Positions 46,234-55,990 are shown, counted from the first letter of the stretch. The stretch: 64,000 nucleotides of DNA from Gnetum montanum (GCA_015680685.1 MNCI01004872.1:1463819-1527818), one strand, 5' to 3'. The notes: generated by a model not told the origin, from the sequence alone. Translations and numbers: made by a program.

Positions 46234-47054
46234 TGATGGGACGTGATATCGCATGGGCTGCGATATCGCATCTTCCCCTACTTTATCACGTACACGATAT
46301 CATAGTCTACTGCAATGTCTATAAATAAGAAGCGGCTCTTCCTTGTTTATCATCCTAGTTTAGATTGTAGCTAGACTCTGGCAATTTGATCCCTCCAGAG
46401 TTACATTATTTTTCCCGTGTCTGCCCGAAGTGTGATGAATGTAATTGTACGACATTCTTTATTCGAGTGTGACGTACTTGGATGCGCACATGACCGACAA
46501 TAAAGATCGAGATTACTTCATCATTGCAGCATTCACTTTGTTATTTATTTTTTTATTTAAATGTTATTTATTGCTTTCTTAATTATTTTTTCTTACCCTT
46601 ATCTCCTAGTAACACGGAATGAGTACGACTTGATTACGAGCATTTAAGTGTAACTACTTGGTATCCCAATGGCATACCTAGGATTTGCGCTTAGTAATCC
46701 TAGTGGTAGTCATGCACGAAGTCCAAGATGTGTACGGATAATCAAGGAACAGTTGCTCATCACACTTAGGCAAGATTAGATTTTCTTACGTTTTCCTCCT
46801 AGCTTAGCTTAGTTAATCTTACCTTCCATTGCCTTCAGGAGTAGTGTTAGAATTAGGAACACATCATACACCTCACTCTAGACTAAACCATACGTGACAA
46901 ATATAATACTAGTCTAGTTGGGAAGATAGTGAACTGCGACCTAAGGTTAACGATCTAGGTGCCACGACTAGTTCGTCTATGGAGTTCGACTGGATCACGC
47001 GTGAAAAAGCTCGTGTTCGTATGGTTGAGTGTAGGGGTATCTCACCACTCATTA
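46234..47054 (+). repeat. 3' LTR of the inserted element
   Basis: 821 bp, TGATGGGACG...CACTCATTA. The first bases are the same as those at 44429 (TGATGGGACG(C/T)GATAT). It has a 12-bp perfect palindrome TGCGATATCGCA near 46260, a TATA box TCTATAAATAAG near 46318-46329, and the shared LTR core (TTAGTAATCCTAGTGGTAG, GTCCAAGATGTGTACGG). The final CA is TA. Confidence 0.85.
46318..46329 (+). promoter_or_regulatory. TATA box of the 3' LTR
   Basis: TCTATAAATAAG within the LTR, in the same position relative to the shared core as the TATA box at 9877-9886. It points toward the right half of the TNL exon, so LTR-driven transcription into ARC2/LRR sequence is conceivable. Confidence 0.55.
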
Positions 47055-47371
47055 ACAATCTTGGTTCAAAGTTGGAAAAATGTTTATTCTTAGATGTGGC
47101 AACCTTTTTCCATAGGGAGAAAGAAGAACTCCTGGTTAAACTTCGGCAAAGTGATGATGAACATGGTGAACAAGAAGTTCAATATGCTCTTAATGGTTTG
47201 AAGAAGAGACGTATAATTGAGAGTTATGATGGTGTTTTAGGTATGCATGATCTATTGGTGGACTTGGGATGGAGCATTGTTGAAGATGAAGATGAATGCC
47301 CTAGCCATCGTAGCCGGGTGGCCTTCCCATGTCAAAGACATGTTATCTCATGCAAAGTTATGACCTTGTGA
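47055..47371 (+). pseudogene. TNL NB-ARC exon, right part (ARC2 with MHD motif)
   Basis: Continues the frame broken at 44428: KCLFLDVATFFHREKEELLV (family: k.iFLDIACFF.g), then ALNGLKKRRIIES and LGMHDLLVDLGWSIV near 47240-47285, where the MHD motif is intact, followed by EDEDECPSHRSRV (family: ...e.P..RSRlW). The open frame that extends left to 46979 is only LTR read-through. The exon donor was not identified; the frame ends at TGA 47369-47371. Confidence 0.85.
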
Positions 47372-47746
47372 TTATTTGTTGGTGATACTTGGTCTTGGTT
47401 TTTTAAGTACAGAGATTAGTTTTTTGTAATTTCTTTAATTAATGTTATTTTGATTAATTTATTCTTGGTAATTTTCTTAATGATGTTTTCAAAACTCTTA
47501 CCATGTGTAATATCTACTATCCAATAAATTCATAAGGTCATAAGGTCTAAACTTATTGCTTCCATTTGCTTAGGTCTCCTTGTCTTCTTGGAAAATCTTC
47601 CTTCCCATGATGATTTTGATGTTATAATTGTTGATTTGGGGTTCATGGAATCATTTATTTAAATAACCAATTTTTCCCTAAAAATTTTAGTTGCAATTAT
47701 TTACACACCACTTAAATCACCTCAAAACAATGTTTGTCAATTTCAG

Positions 47747-47891
47747 GGAACCGAAAAGGTGAAAGCACTAAGATTAGTTTCAAAAGGCTCATAAGTTGTT
47801 TTAGATAACGATGAATATCCATGGCTTGTAGATGCTTTTAGCAAAATGTCATCTTTGGAGATTTTGATCCTTCATGGTGATTGTATCGAAG
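47747..47891 (+). pseudogene. TNL exon: NB-LRR linker/first LRR, with stop
   Basis: The acceptor TTTGTCAATTTCAG| is followed by GTEKVKALRLVSKGS, a TAA stop (47792-47794), then VDAFSKMSSLEILILHGDCI, the usual start of the TNL leucine-rich region (family: GTe.v.ai.l......l....F..M..LrlL.l). Donor |GTATTA at 47892. Confidence 0.8.
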
Positions 47892-48000
47892 GTATTAGAT
47901 TATTTAATTAATTATAAAGAAATATGTGTTCTTTAATCTCTAAGATTTTGATTTAGACATGGCAATAACAATAGTTTTTTTCTTATTTCTTTTTGTTAAG

Positions 48001-48152
48001 GTGATCTTTCCAAGTTATCAAGGAGTTTGTCATGGTTGAAATGGACTAATTTTCCATTGCACGAGATCCCTCAAACACTCTACCTCAAACATTTGAGATT
48101 TTTGCATGTGTCTGGTGAAAGCTTGAATCACTTATGGGAACATTCTAAACGA
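48001..48152 (+). pseudogene. TNL exon: LRR repeats
   Basis: Acceptor TTTTTGTTAAG|, phase-compatible with the preceding exon. It reads LSKLSRSLSWLKWTNFPLHE, then IPQTLYLKHLRFLHVSGESL, the typical TNL L..L..L.W...pl..lP segment. Donor CGA|GTAAGA. No later LRR exon could be found. Confidence 0.8.
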
Positions 48153-49019
48153 GTAAGATTTAATAATCTGCTATTATTAGTTAGAAATTGACTTGTGTAT
48201 GTGCTAGATCTTAAAAAATGCAATCAACTTTTAAAAATTTGTTGGAATGGGTTTTGTTAGCACTAGATTCTTAGAAAAAAGAGGGATTTAAAAAACATAG
48301 GAGGCCATGCCTTAAGTTATAGCTTAAACTTGGATCTAATGACATAGTAACAAAGCATTTTTACAATGACATCTCAAAAAACAACATGAAATGTGGAGGC
48401 CAAAATAGCAAAACCCTCTAAAACATACACAAAAAAGTATAAGTAAGAAAGTAATAAATAAAAGATTAACCAAGATAAGAATTGATTACTATATCGAAAT
48501 GACCATCATGTACAACAAGCAAGTTATGGTAGCTAGATTTATTATAAATTACTTCAAAAGTAGTTTGGATCAAGGCAAAAACCTCCTTGTTGTTTCCTTT
48601 GTCTATATAAGCTTTAAACCTCAATATGAGGGATTTCTGAGCAAGTACCTCCTTATTGGTATTGAGTAGTATACTGTGATCTTATATACATGAAAGAATA
48701 AACATGAGACTTCAAAAACATTTTATAGGTATTCTTCAAATTAGAGTTGATCTATTTTTCCTAATAAATATCTTAAGAGAGGGGATGGTAATGAAGGTGT
48801 AGAGGATTGACATGAACTTCATCCTTTTCAATTGAGTGAAAATCAATAATCATAAGATTCCTCATGTTTGCATGCCATATGACTAACATCCAATTAACTA
48901 GAACATTCTAAAGTAATGCCATCGTAACACTATCATATCATATGCTAATACATCATGGAAAGAGGAAGGGGTGTTCAACCCAAAATAATTTGATCATAGA
49001 TAAACCCTAATATATATAG
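48153..49019. other. gene-free DNA downstream of the TNL
   Basis: AT-rich. No LRR-like exon or element domain is visible, so the LRR region of the gene ends here. Confidence 0.4.
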
Positions 49020-49135
49020 CCAATGTAATAAAATAGAATACTTTTAGAGGAATATATTAATGTTTTAAATGTAACTTGAGCTCATAACTTCTTGCCTAAC
49101 AAGACAATGAGATAATCACTTGAGCAACCTATCAA
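49020..49135 (-). repeat. tRNA-derived SINE-like sequence
   Basis: On the minus strand: GGTTGCTCAAGTGATTATCTC (A-box-like; compare TGGCTCAAGTGGTTAGAGC), TTGTTAGGCAAGAAG, then GTTATGAGCTCAAGTTAC (B-box-like, compare GGTTGTGGGTTCAAATCC), followed by an AT-rich tail. It is the best of several tRNA-like pieces in the window; the cloverleaf is not intact. Confidence 0.45.
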
Positions 49136-49158
49136 AGACTATCATGCTTACTAAGGAT

Positions 49159-49518
49159 TCAATCATTTATTGCAAGATTGAAGAAGATAGTGCTTCCTAG
49201 ACTTACTAAAGTAAAGTAGAAAGTATTTACTCTCTTCTTGTTTATGTCATCTTTAATTTTCACAAACTTGGCTACCTTTATGATCACATTAGCTACGACA
49301 TCATGAGATGGACCAAGAACCTCAAAGGGATACATGGAAAATTTTTGGAATATGCTAACCAAGGTATCCAAAATATCCTTAATGTATTTAGGATTGTGGA
49401 GTATGTCTTGGGCAGGGTTTTCTAGAGGAGGTGCATAAGATGAAGTAGTAACAAGAGTTGTGGGTGTGGGTGTTGCAGCCACTGATTCTAGCATGGTTAG
49501 GAAGGTGAAGGGAGTCAA
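49159..49518 (-). CDS. hypothetical ORF, probably element-derived
   Basis: 119 codons, open, with a Thr/Pro/Ala-rich N-terminus (ATPTPTTLVTTSS) and a mixed hydrophobic/charged C-terminus (LVSIFQKFSMYPF..., KVAKFVKIKDDINKK). It is one of the longer uninterrupted frames in the repeat DNA. It has no recognised motif and could be the relic of a non-autonomous element ORF. Being open may be chance. Confidence 0.25.
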   Translation of the reverse strand: MTPFTFLTMLESVAATPTPTTLVTTSSYAPPLENPAQDILHNPKYIKDILDTLVSIFQKFSMYPFEVLGPSHDVVANVIIKVAKFVKIKDDINKKRVNTFYFTLVSLGSTIFFNLAIND

Positions 49519-51029
49519 GGTAGAAAAGAGAGCATGTGAGGTAAGGGAAGTCTTTCTTCTAATGTGGTAAAGGGTGGCTAATATATGACATCAAAGGAAT
49601 AAGAGTTGGTTATGCCCAAAGGGTGAATACGGCCACATCATTTGCACTAATTAGATAGGATGAAGTAACAACCATGGAGTGGAGGTGGAAGAATATCATG
49701 GTAGGAAAATTCTATCTTAGAGGTGAGATGATCAACATATAAAACAAATGTAGTAGGAGATGCACCTTCAAAAGACATGTGGACAAAGTAGGTACAACAC
49801 ATGAAATACAAGGATGCTTAGGAAAAGGATGCTTTAGTTGCAAATTTGACGAAGAGTTGTTATTGTTGTCTAATGATCCTAGAGAAGCTTGCCACCTAGA
49901 AGTCAAATTAGAGATGGATTGTAGAGGCAGTACAAGATTCCTCAATAGCAAAGTAGGCACTAGCTTGACATGACCCTACAAAGATCAAGAACAAGGGCAT
50001 AGCATCTTGATGGGTTCTTCCTTAATAGTTTTTGAAGAAAAAGATGTGAAAGATTGATAACATAATATTTCTTGAAGGCACATACATGGAAGAAATGTTT
50101 GTTTGGGAGATTAAAAATAGTATCGATCTATGTAAAGAATTATTCAACCATGTAAGCTACCGAATTGTTGTTCCATATTATGTAATTTTTTTATTACTCT
50201 TAAAATTTTTATTCGAGTTATGCAAAATCATGTAAATTTTATTGATGCTTGACATATTGTTGGGAATCACTTTAAGAAATAAGGATTTGTTACTTATTTC
50301 TAGAGATAGATTGAACATAATGAGAGAAATGTAAGAGCTATGAGATTGAGGATATTATGAGAGACTAAGGATTATGATTGTGAGATAATTTGTGAGAATA
50401 TTGTGAGATGTTTTTGAGAACTTTTAGTATTAGAATCAAATTGAGAGGGCTTGAGAATAAAGGATTCTTAAGAGCTTCATTGAGCAATAATGGAGTACTT
50501 CATGCAGATTTAGAATGTAGCAAGATATATCATAAAGCAATTTGACAACACTCATGATCATTCACTTTTTATTACTCTAACTTATGGGTTATATGGAGGT
50601 TCCTGACCTCTATTTATAGTTGGGTAGAGAAGTTTAAAACCTTCTTCATGTGAATTTTATCCATCTGTTTTTGAGCTTTGTTGCCTAAACTTCACTTTGT
50701 CTAACTTTTTTTGGACAACAGTTATAACTTCTAACCACATGGACTTTGAAACATACAAAAAACAACAATGAAAAAATTTATTATTGAGCCATATGTTAAA
50801 AATTTTAAATCTTAGCAAGAATTATAAGTGTAAGGTAATAACCATCAACATAAAATAGCATGAGGTCATAATTAAGGATCAATTACAATAACGAAAAGTG
50901 AAACTGAAATTTTATTACATTCATAGTCCTTCTAGATACGTTAGATAGTAGAAATGTACATGTTATGAGTTTTTAAAATATTATCAAGAAAAATTAGAAA
51001 GTGTTCTTAGTAACATATGGAACAAATCA
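49519..51029. other. repeat-derived DNA with minus-strand TATA, no gene
   Basis: At 50290-50480 the words GAGA, TTGTGAGA and ATTATGAGA recur without fixed period. A further open stretch of 82 codons (49712-49960, minus) lacks any motif. Confidence 0.35.
50610..50619 (-). promoter_or_regulatory. TATA-like box, minus strand
   Basis: Minus strand reads CTATAAATAG followed by AGG, a near-perfect plant TATA box. Transcription would run toward lower coordinates, where no clear gene exists. It may be the promoter of an unrecognised LTR at about 50.26-50.65 kb. Confidence 0.45.
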
Positions 51030-52851
51030 ACCGAATTTGCAATTATAATGTCTCACCATTTTCTCATGTGCTTAAATGTAGGATATTGTAGTTAAATGTG
51101 GTATTCATCTTCAAGGCTATTTGTATTGCATAGTTGGCATATTCATTCTTCACAAGAAATTTTAAGCCTTATACTTATTTCAACTCTTAGATGATGAGAT
51201 CTGGTTTGTGCTTTGCTAATTGGGTATAAAAAATGATGAGGAATAGAAATAGAGAAATAGTTTACCTTTGAATTAAGACCTTCCTTAATATTAGTCAAAT
51301 AAAAATATTTTTTCCTTTTATAGTTTCCAGAAGTTTTTAAATATTGCTTATTTCACCAATTTGTGAACTTTCTTACGATTAAAATAAAGAATATACTTTT
51401 AAAGATTCTATTTATTAAGCCATAGAACTTCTTCATGAAACTATTTTTTATCTTGGGTTTCCAGTATTACTTTTTAAAAGTAATTATCCATTGATACTTT
51501 AAAAAAGATTATGAGTTTAGGTTATAAACTAACAAATAATTTCAACATCTAAGAGCATCATCTCTACTTTAAGAAGCATACTAATATATGTCTATCATTT
51601 TACTTTGAATTTATCGAGCAAAAAAACCTTATGAATTTCTTCTATTCATTTCCAATATTTATTTGGTAGATCGAAACCCCATACAATACACTCCTAAAGA
51701 ATAGCTTGTTGAGCAATGATATGATAGAGTTATTTTTGAATATCCCAAGATAGAATAGATTTCATTTTACATTTTCTTTAAAAATAAATTATACTTTTAT
51801 ATCACTTGCAACTCTTTGAGTAATTCATTAATCCCATTTGTAATTGTAGAAGCATTCTAGGCTCAGATATTTGTAATTAGAGGTTATGTCTATATGTTCA
51901 TTTACTACAGTAAAATTATATATCTTATTACATGTGCCACAAATTATAATTTTGATCTTATGGGCATTAACTTTCATTCTTGAATGCTTATAAAAGCTAT
52001 TAATAGTTTTATGCATTTGTTGTAATCCTTTCATTGAATTTAAAATTAAGACAACATTAGCATCAAGTAAGACTCATACATGGTCATTTTGAATTGTATT
52101 TCTAAATTAACCTAATATTTTATACGTATACTCTTCAAGTTTATCAATAGAAAGATAAAATAAAGTAGGACAAAGAGGACATCCTTGTTTTACATATACA
52201 AAACTATCAAATAAAATTATTTTTTGGTCATTTAAAAATTAGATGCATACATATTTGTAAAGGTTTTTGGAAGGTAGATAATAGTTTGTTGGATACTTCT
52301 AAATTTTCTAGGTGCCTTCATAACTTATGTTAAACTAATGAATCATAGACCTTAGAAAAATCTACAAAGAAGATAAATGTTTTCTTGTGTGAACTGCTTA
52401 CTCTCTTAATAAAATATTTTAAAGTGATGAGATAGTCTTAGGTAGTCTCAATTCATCTTTCAAGCATAGATTCTAGAATAGTGTCCAAAACCTTGGCAAA
52501 AATATTGTTGATTACAATAAAATTATTTAAATGATTTTTTATATCTTTTTTTTAAAAAAACATAACTAATTTATTGATACACCATTCCTTTTCTAACCTA
52601 ACTTGCAAAGTTAAAATTTAACTTCTTCTAAATGGCATTCTATACTAATGGATCTTCCCATTTAAGCATTTCTTTTTATAAGTTATTTACATCAACTTTT
52701 TTTCTTAATGCTAAACTTTTTATCCCTTGCATTATGTCATCAAAAAAAATGAAACTCTTCCATCCTATCATTGATATTAAATAAAACATGATAAAAATTT
52801 CTAATATTGTTGAGAGGCAAAGCATACTCTATGTTGCTCTTATTTGAAATT
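51030..52851 (-). pseudogene. LINE (non-LTR retrotransposon) RT and C-terminal domain
   Basis: Minus strand, 5' to 3'. INNIFAKVLDTILESMLER near 52510-52440 (family: ....lak.le.ilr..l). KKTFIFFVDFSKVYDSL near 52390-52345 (RT: .....fiDf.KAFDsv). VKQGCPLCPTLFYLSIDKLE near 52200-52145, one frame-shift away (family: rQGcPlSPtLF.L.id.L). MKGLQQMHKTINSF and MKVNAHKIKIIICGT at 52034-51940 (family: ...L......f....gL.vN..Kt...). SNYKYLSLE, then VWGFDLPNKYWK near 51690-51655. SHHLRVEISIRLKISCEE and ICQLCNTNSLEDEYHI near 51200-51100, the C-terminal Cys-His segment. The YADD box could not be found. Many stops are present. Confidence 0.85.
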
Positions 52852-53605
52852 TGAGACAATTTGATGCTACAACAATAACATAGTTTATGTTATGGAATTT
52901 TCCACAACAATAACTTTCATCCTCCATCATCAATTCATCATATTCACCAATTCATTAATCCAAGAAGTTGAAAATTCACATTGGGGACCACTCTTGTGTA
53001 ATAGATTTCAACTATCAAATCAACTCAAATCAGAATTTCTAGGCAAGAAGATTGTTGAAAGAGCTTTGTATCAAGTATTCACTTACTCCATAACTCTCTC
53101 TAATCACAGAAATATTTATCATGCAAATCATCAACTTTTATTCTAGACTTTAAATAGTTTTATTTAAAATCCATTTTTTCATGGTAGATTTGAGTATTAA
53201 ATAAATTTCATTTGATTTGAAATCTTATAGGCTTATAGATTATTGAAAGATGTTTGTATCAAGTATTCCCTCACTCCATAACTCTCTCAAATCACTAAGA
53301 TATTCATCAATTTCTATTCTAGATGGTAAATAGTTTTATTCAAAACCCCTTTTTTTGAGATAGATTTGATATATCAAATAAAATTCATCTAATTTAAAAT
53401 TTTATAGGCTTATAGATGGTAGAACAAGATTTCTAAAAAGCCTAAGATCAGTCCAAAACTCATCTAGATAGTAAAGATAGCACAACTACAAAATCAGAAA
53501 AATTTAGTTTCTTAGTTGAGCCACCCACATCATTTGATATATTAGGTTGTCAAAAATTTACAAAATAAAAAAAATTTGAATATTATTACATCTAAAAAAG
53601 CTAAA
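52852..53605 (+). repeat. 5' LTR of second copia element, truncated and internally duplicated
   Basis: It aligns with 54781-55363 (CAATTTGATGCTA.., CCAATTCATTAATC.AAGAAG, TTATAGGCTTATAGAT, GCCACCCACATCAT). It lacks the part corresponding to 54490-54780. It contains a 180-190 bp tandem duplication (53040-53226 and 53228-53405; ATT.TTGAAAGA...CTCCATAACTCTCTC) that the 3' copy lacks. Confidence 0.8.
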
Positions 53606-53607
53606 AT

Positions 53608-53625
53608 TTATGTGAGAGCTAGGTT
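53608..53625 (+). other. copia primer-binding site, decayed
   Basis: TTATGTGAGAGCTAGGTT resembles TTGGTATCAGAGCTAGGTT of plant copia elements and follows the LTR end. Confidence 0.5.
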
Positions 53626-53699
53626 CAAAGAAAAATGTATTCTAATAGAAGATGATGGAATTACAATGAGAGAACTCTAATTCTTCAATGAAAATTCTA

Positions 53700-54460
53700 T
53701 AATAAGAGAAAATTTTCAAGCAAGTTGGATGATAGAGGAAAGAAATGCATTTTTCAAGGATATAATTTTAAAACTAGTAGATACAATTATTATGATCCTA
53801 TTAAACACAAATGGTATTCATCAAGGGATGTCATCTCAAAAAATTTGAAGCTTCAATATAAGGATAGCATACCTTTTGTAGATGCAACTCAACATAGAAT
53901 CATGATTGGAGTTATTAGATTTCTATGTCACAAGATCAGATCTTGAGTTTTCTATAGCTTACTTATCATGATTCATGCAAGAACCAAGGCAAAGCCACCT
54001 CAATAATCTCACACATGTTCTAAGATACATCAAAGGCATAACAGTTCATGGACTCATCTATACCAAAGGGAATGGAGAATTTCATGCTTATTTAGAGGCT
54101 AACTGGGGAGGAGATCATAATGATAGAAAATCTACATCAAGACTCATAATATTCTATGGAGACAATGTAGTATATTGGAAAGCATAAAAAGAAACTTCAA
54201 TTAGTCTCTCAGATTGTGAAGCTGAATTCATAGCTATGGCTGAGTGAAGACAACATTTACTTTAGCTCAAGACACTCATGACACATTTAGTATTCCAAGT
54301 TATTCTTCCAATTAAACTATTTTGTGATAACATAGCAACCATCCAATTATTAAACAAACATGTGCTACACAAGAAATCAAAGCACATAAACATAAAATAT
54401 TACTTCATCAAATAAGAAGTAAAGGAGGGAATCATCAAGATAGTAAGATAAAAAAAATCA
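53700..54460 (+). pseudogene. copia pol remnant: integrase end joined to RNase H
   Basis: 53725-53860: LDDRGKKCIFQGYNFKTSRY (quoted from about 53722) and KWYSSRDVISKN (family: kld.rs..ciFlGY....kgyr.yd....k...srDV.F.E). Directly after it, at 53975-54187: HLNNLTHVLRYIKGI (family: H......lRYlKgt), HAYLEANWGGDHNDRKST (family: ..y.DaDwAgd.d.RkSTsG), then SDCEAEFIAMAE near 54209-54243, FCDNIATIQLLNK and KSKHINIKYYF near 54378-54408 (HiDi.yHf). The catalytic Asp of the RNase H block is Glu. The whole RT between these parts is missing. Confidence 0.85.
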
Positions 54461-54472
54461 TGCATTCCACAC

Positions 54473-54482
54473 TAAAGGAGGA
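54473..54482 (+). other. polypurine tract of second copia element
   Basis: TAAAGGAGGA, followed by ACTCTTAGAGATAGTGTG; plant copia elements usually read AAGGGGGAGTGTTAGA here, so the LTR starts between about 54485 and 54499. Confidence 0.65.
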
Positions 54483-54489
54483 ACTCTTA

Positions 54490-55363
54490 GAGATAGTGTG
54501 TCATGTCCCATGTATCCAATAAGATAAACAAGATAGAAAAAATAAGGGTAGAATTTGCACTTTGTCTTCACATCAAGCAAAAAGACATATTAATTTTTAT
54601 TTTATTAAAAGATTGATGAGAGGATGGAATTAGAGAATGAACCCAACCTCTCATGTCTCTTGAATTTCTAGCCTAGTTTTTCATCAAATTAGCTTGTCCC
54701 ATCATATTCTATTATGGCCCCATGAATTTGCTATAAATATGCGAGAAAATCAGGTTTGTAAGGGAAGAAATTGATGTTATTAAGGCAATTTGATGCTATA
54801 GTAATAAACTAGTTTATGTTACGAAGTTTTCCATTCTAACAACTTTTATCATCCATCATTAATTTATCATATCCACCAATTCATTAATCTAAGAAGTTGA
54901 ATAATCACATTTGGGGCTACTCTTATGCAATAGATTTTAACCCTCAAATCAATTCCAAATTTTTTAGGTAGGTAGATTGTTGAAAGATATTTGTATTAAG
55001 TATTTACTCACTCCATAACTCTCTTTGATTGCAAAAATATTTATTGTGCAAATCATCAATTTATATTCTAGATGTTGAACAGTTTTATTCAACTTCCCTT
55101 TTTTGGGATAGATTTGAATCATCAAATAAATTTCATTTGATCTAAAATTTTATAGGCTTATAGATTGTAGAACGAACTCAACAACAAGCCTAAAATTAGC
55201 CCAAAACTCATCCAGATAGAGAAGACATCACAACTACAACATCAGAAAAAATTTAGTTTTTCTCATTTGGGCCACCCACATCATCCAACATATTGGAATA
55301 CCAAAAATCTGTACAATAAGAAAAAAATTTGAATATTCATACATCCAAAAAATCTACAAAATT
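54490..55363 (+). repeat. 3' LTR of second copia element
   Basis: Begins after the purine tract, has a TATA box CTATAAATAT at 54731-54740, and shares 54781-55363 with the left LTR. The end is not sharply defined: similarity continues through ACATC(C/T)AAAAAA.CT. Confidence 0.7.
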
Positions 55364-55990
55364 AAATACCAAAAACATTTTATTTCTTTTTTATCATTTA
55401 TAAAAAACTAGTTTATCTTTGTTTGATAGATTCACATGTCTTAATTTGAATAAGATTTTTATGACTTGATATTCTTTGGTAACTTCTGAGTCTTCAATAA
55501 TATTATAGTTGTCTTACATTCTTCATTAAACCATTGTTGATTGTTTGCATTTTAGGCTTTGAAAATATTGTGGGAACCTATAATTACAATTTTTGTAAGA
55601 CTCACATTTGGATTTCAAATCTTCTAAATTTCATTTTGAAAATATTCCTTCATTTTTATAGTTGTTTTGAAGTGATTTTACCTTTGGGAATATCTAATAT
55701 GTTGTCTATTTATTAATAACATGAAGTATAAAGCTTGATGATAAGATTTAATTAATTTTTCTACCTACTTCAAAACATTTAATGTTGCCAACATTCTTTG
55801 GGCTACAAAGAAGAAAATCAATACTCAATTTCCATCCTACAAAAGGAAGCCACCTAATTTTGGATATTTATTGATGTCATAGATAAGTCCCCTCATAGAA
55901 TTAATCAAAACTAATTATAGAATTAAAATTTCCTCAGAGATAAAATTTCCCTTTTTGATAAAATCCCATGATAAACCTTCTAGTGCAAAA
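55364..55990 (-). pseudogene. LINE endonuclease end and linker
   Basis: Minus strand: IDFLLCSPKNVGNIKCFEVG near 55850-55765 (in a frame with stops around it; endonuclease C-terminal pattern iDYv..s......i..f.V), then, near 55560-55500, NQQWFNEECK-like sequence (family: ..WFd.eC..a), and FINDKKEIKCFWY near 55400. This is the part that belongs upstream of the RT at 52.85 kb; the second copia element separates the two. Confidence 0.65.

Larger units (their letters stand above)
44429..47054 (+). mobile_element. LTR retroelement inserted in the TNL NB-ARC exon
   Basis: It begins TGATGGGACG right after acaat (44424-44428). It ends ...CACTCATTA right before acaat (47055-47059), a 5-bp target duplication. 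The 3' LTR (46234-47054), purine tract and a gag-like WYxGETY ORF are present. The 5' LTR is reduced to its first 19 bp (44429-44447), after which come a copy of host-junction sequence (44448-44468) and about 1 kb of unassigned DNA. Many CpG sites survive (for example CGATATCGCA, GTGACGTAC), unlike in the older repeats, so it is probably one of the youngest insertions in the window. No pol domain is present: a non-autonomous element, or one gutted by deletion. Confidence 0.85.
42358..48152 (+). pseudogene. TIR-NB-LRR (TNL) disease-resistance gene, disrupted
   Basis: The layout is TIR exon (42358-42929), 676-bp intron, NB-ARC exon (43606 to about 47371, split by an LTR element at 44429-47054), an intron, then two LRR-side exons (47747-47891, 48001-48152). 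TNL proteins are cytoplasmic or nuclear receptors that detect pathogen effectors. The NB-ARC switches on nucleotide exchange, and TIR domains oligomerise to an NADase that signals through EDS1-type partners. TIR sequence style, exon order and the WSIVEDE tail after MHD are conifer-like. It is a pseudogene for two independent reasons: the 2.6-kb insertion in the ARC2 region and a TAA at 47792-47794 in the first LRR-side exon. No further LRR exons were recognised after 48152, so the 3' end also seems lost. Confidence 0.85.
52852..55363 (+). mobile_element. second Ty1/copia element, internally deleted, nested in the LINE
   Basis: Two direct repeats (about 52852-53605 and about 54490-55363, similar over 54781-55363) flank a copia primer-site-like sequence, an integrase end fused to an RNase H end, and a purine tract. 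LINE sequence in the same orientation lies on both sides (51.03-52.85 and 55.36-55.99 kb, minus), so the element entered the LINE. Gag, protease, most of integrase and RT are deleted. Exact target duplications could not be defined because the left LTR is truncated. Confidence 0.75.

Noticed and set aside
46979-47054. Open frame upstream of the ARC2 part, beginning with ATG at 46979 (MEFDWITREKARV...)
   Set aside because: These 25 codons are the right end of the LTR read through by chance; the matching blocks in other LTRs (10.54-10.59 and 38.97-39.04 kb) show they are not part of the resistance protein.
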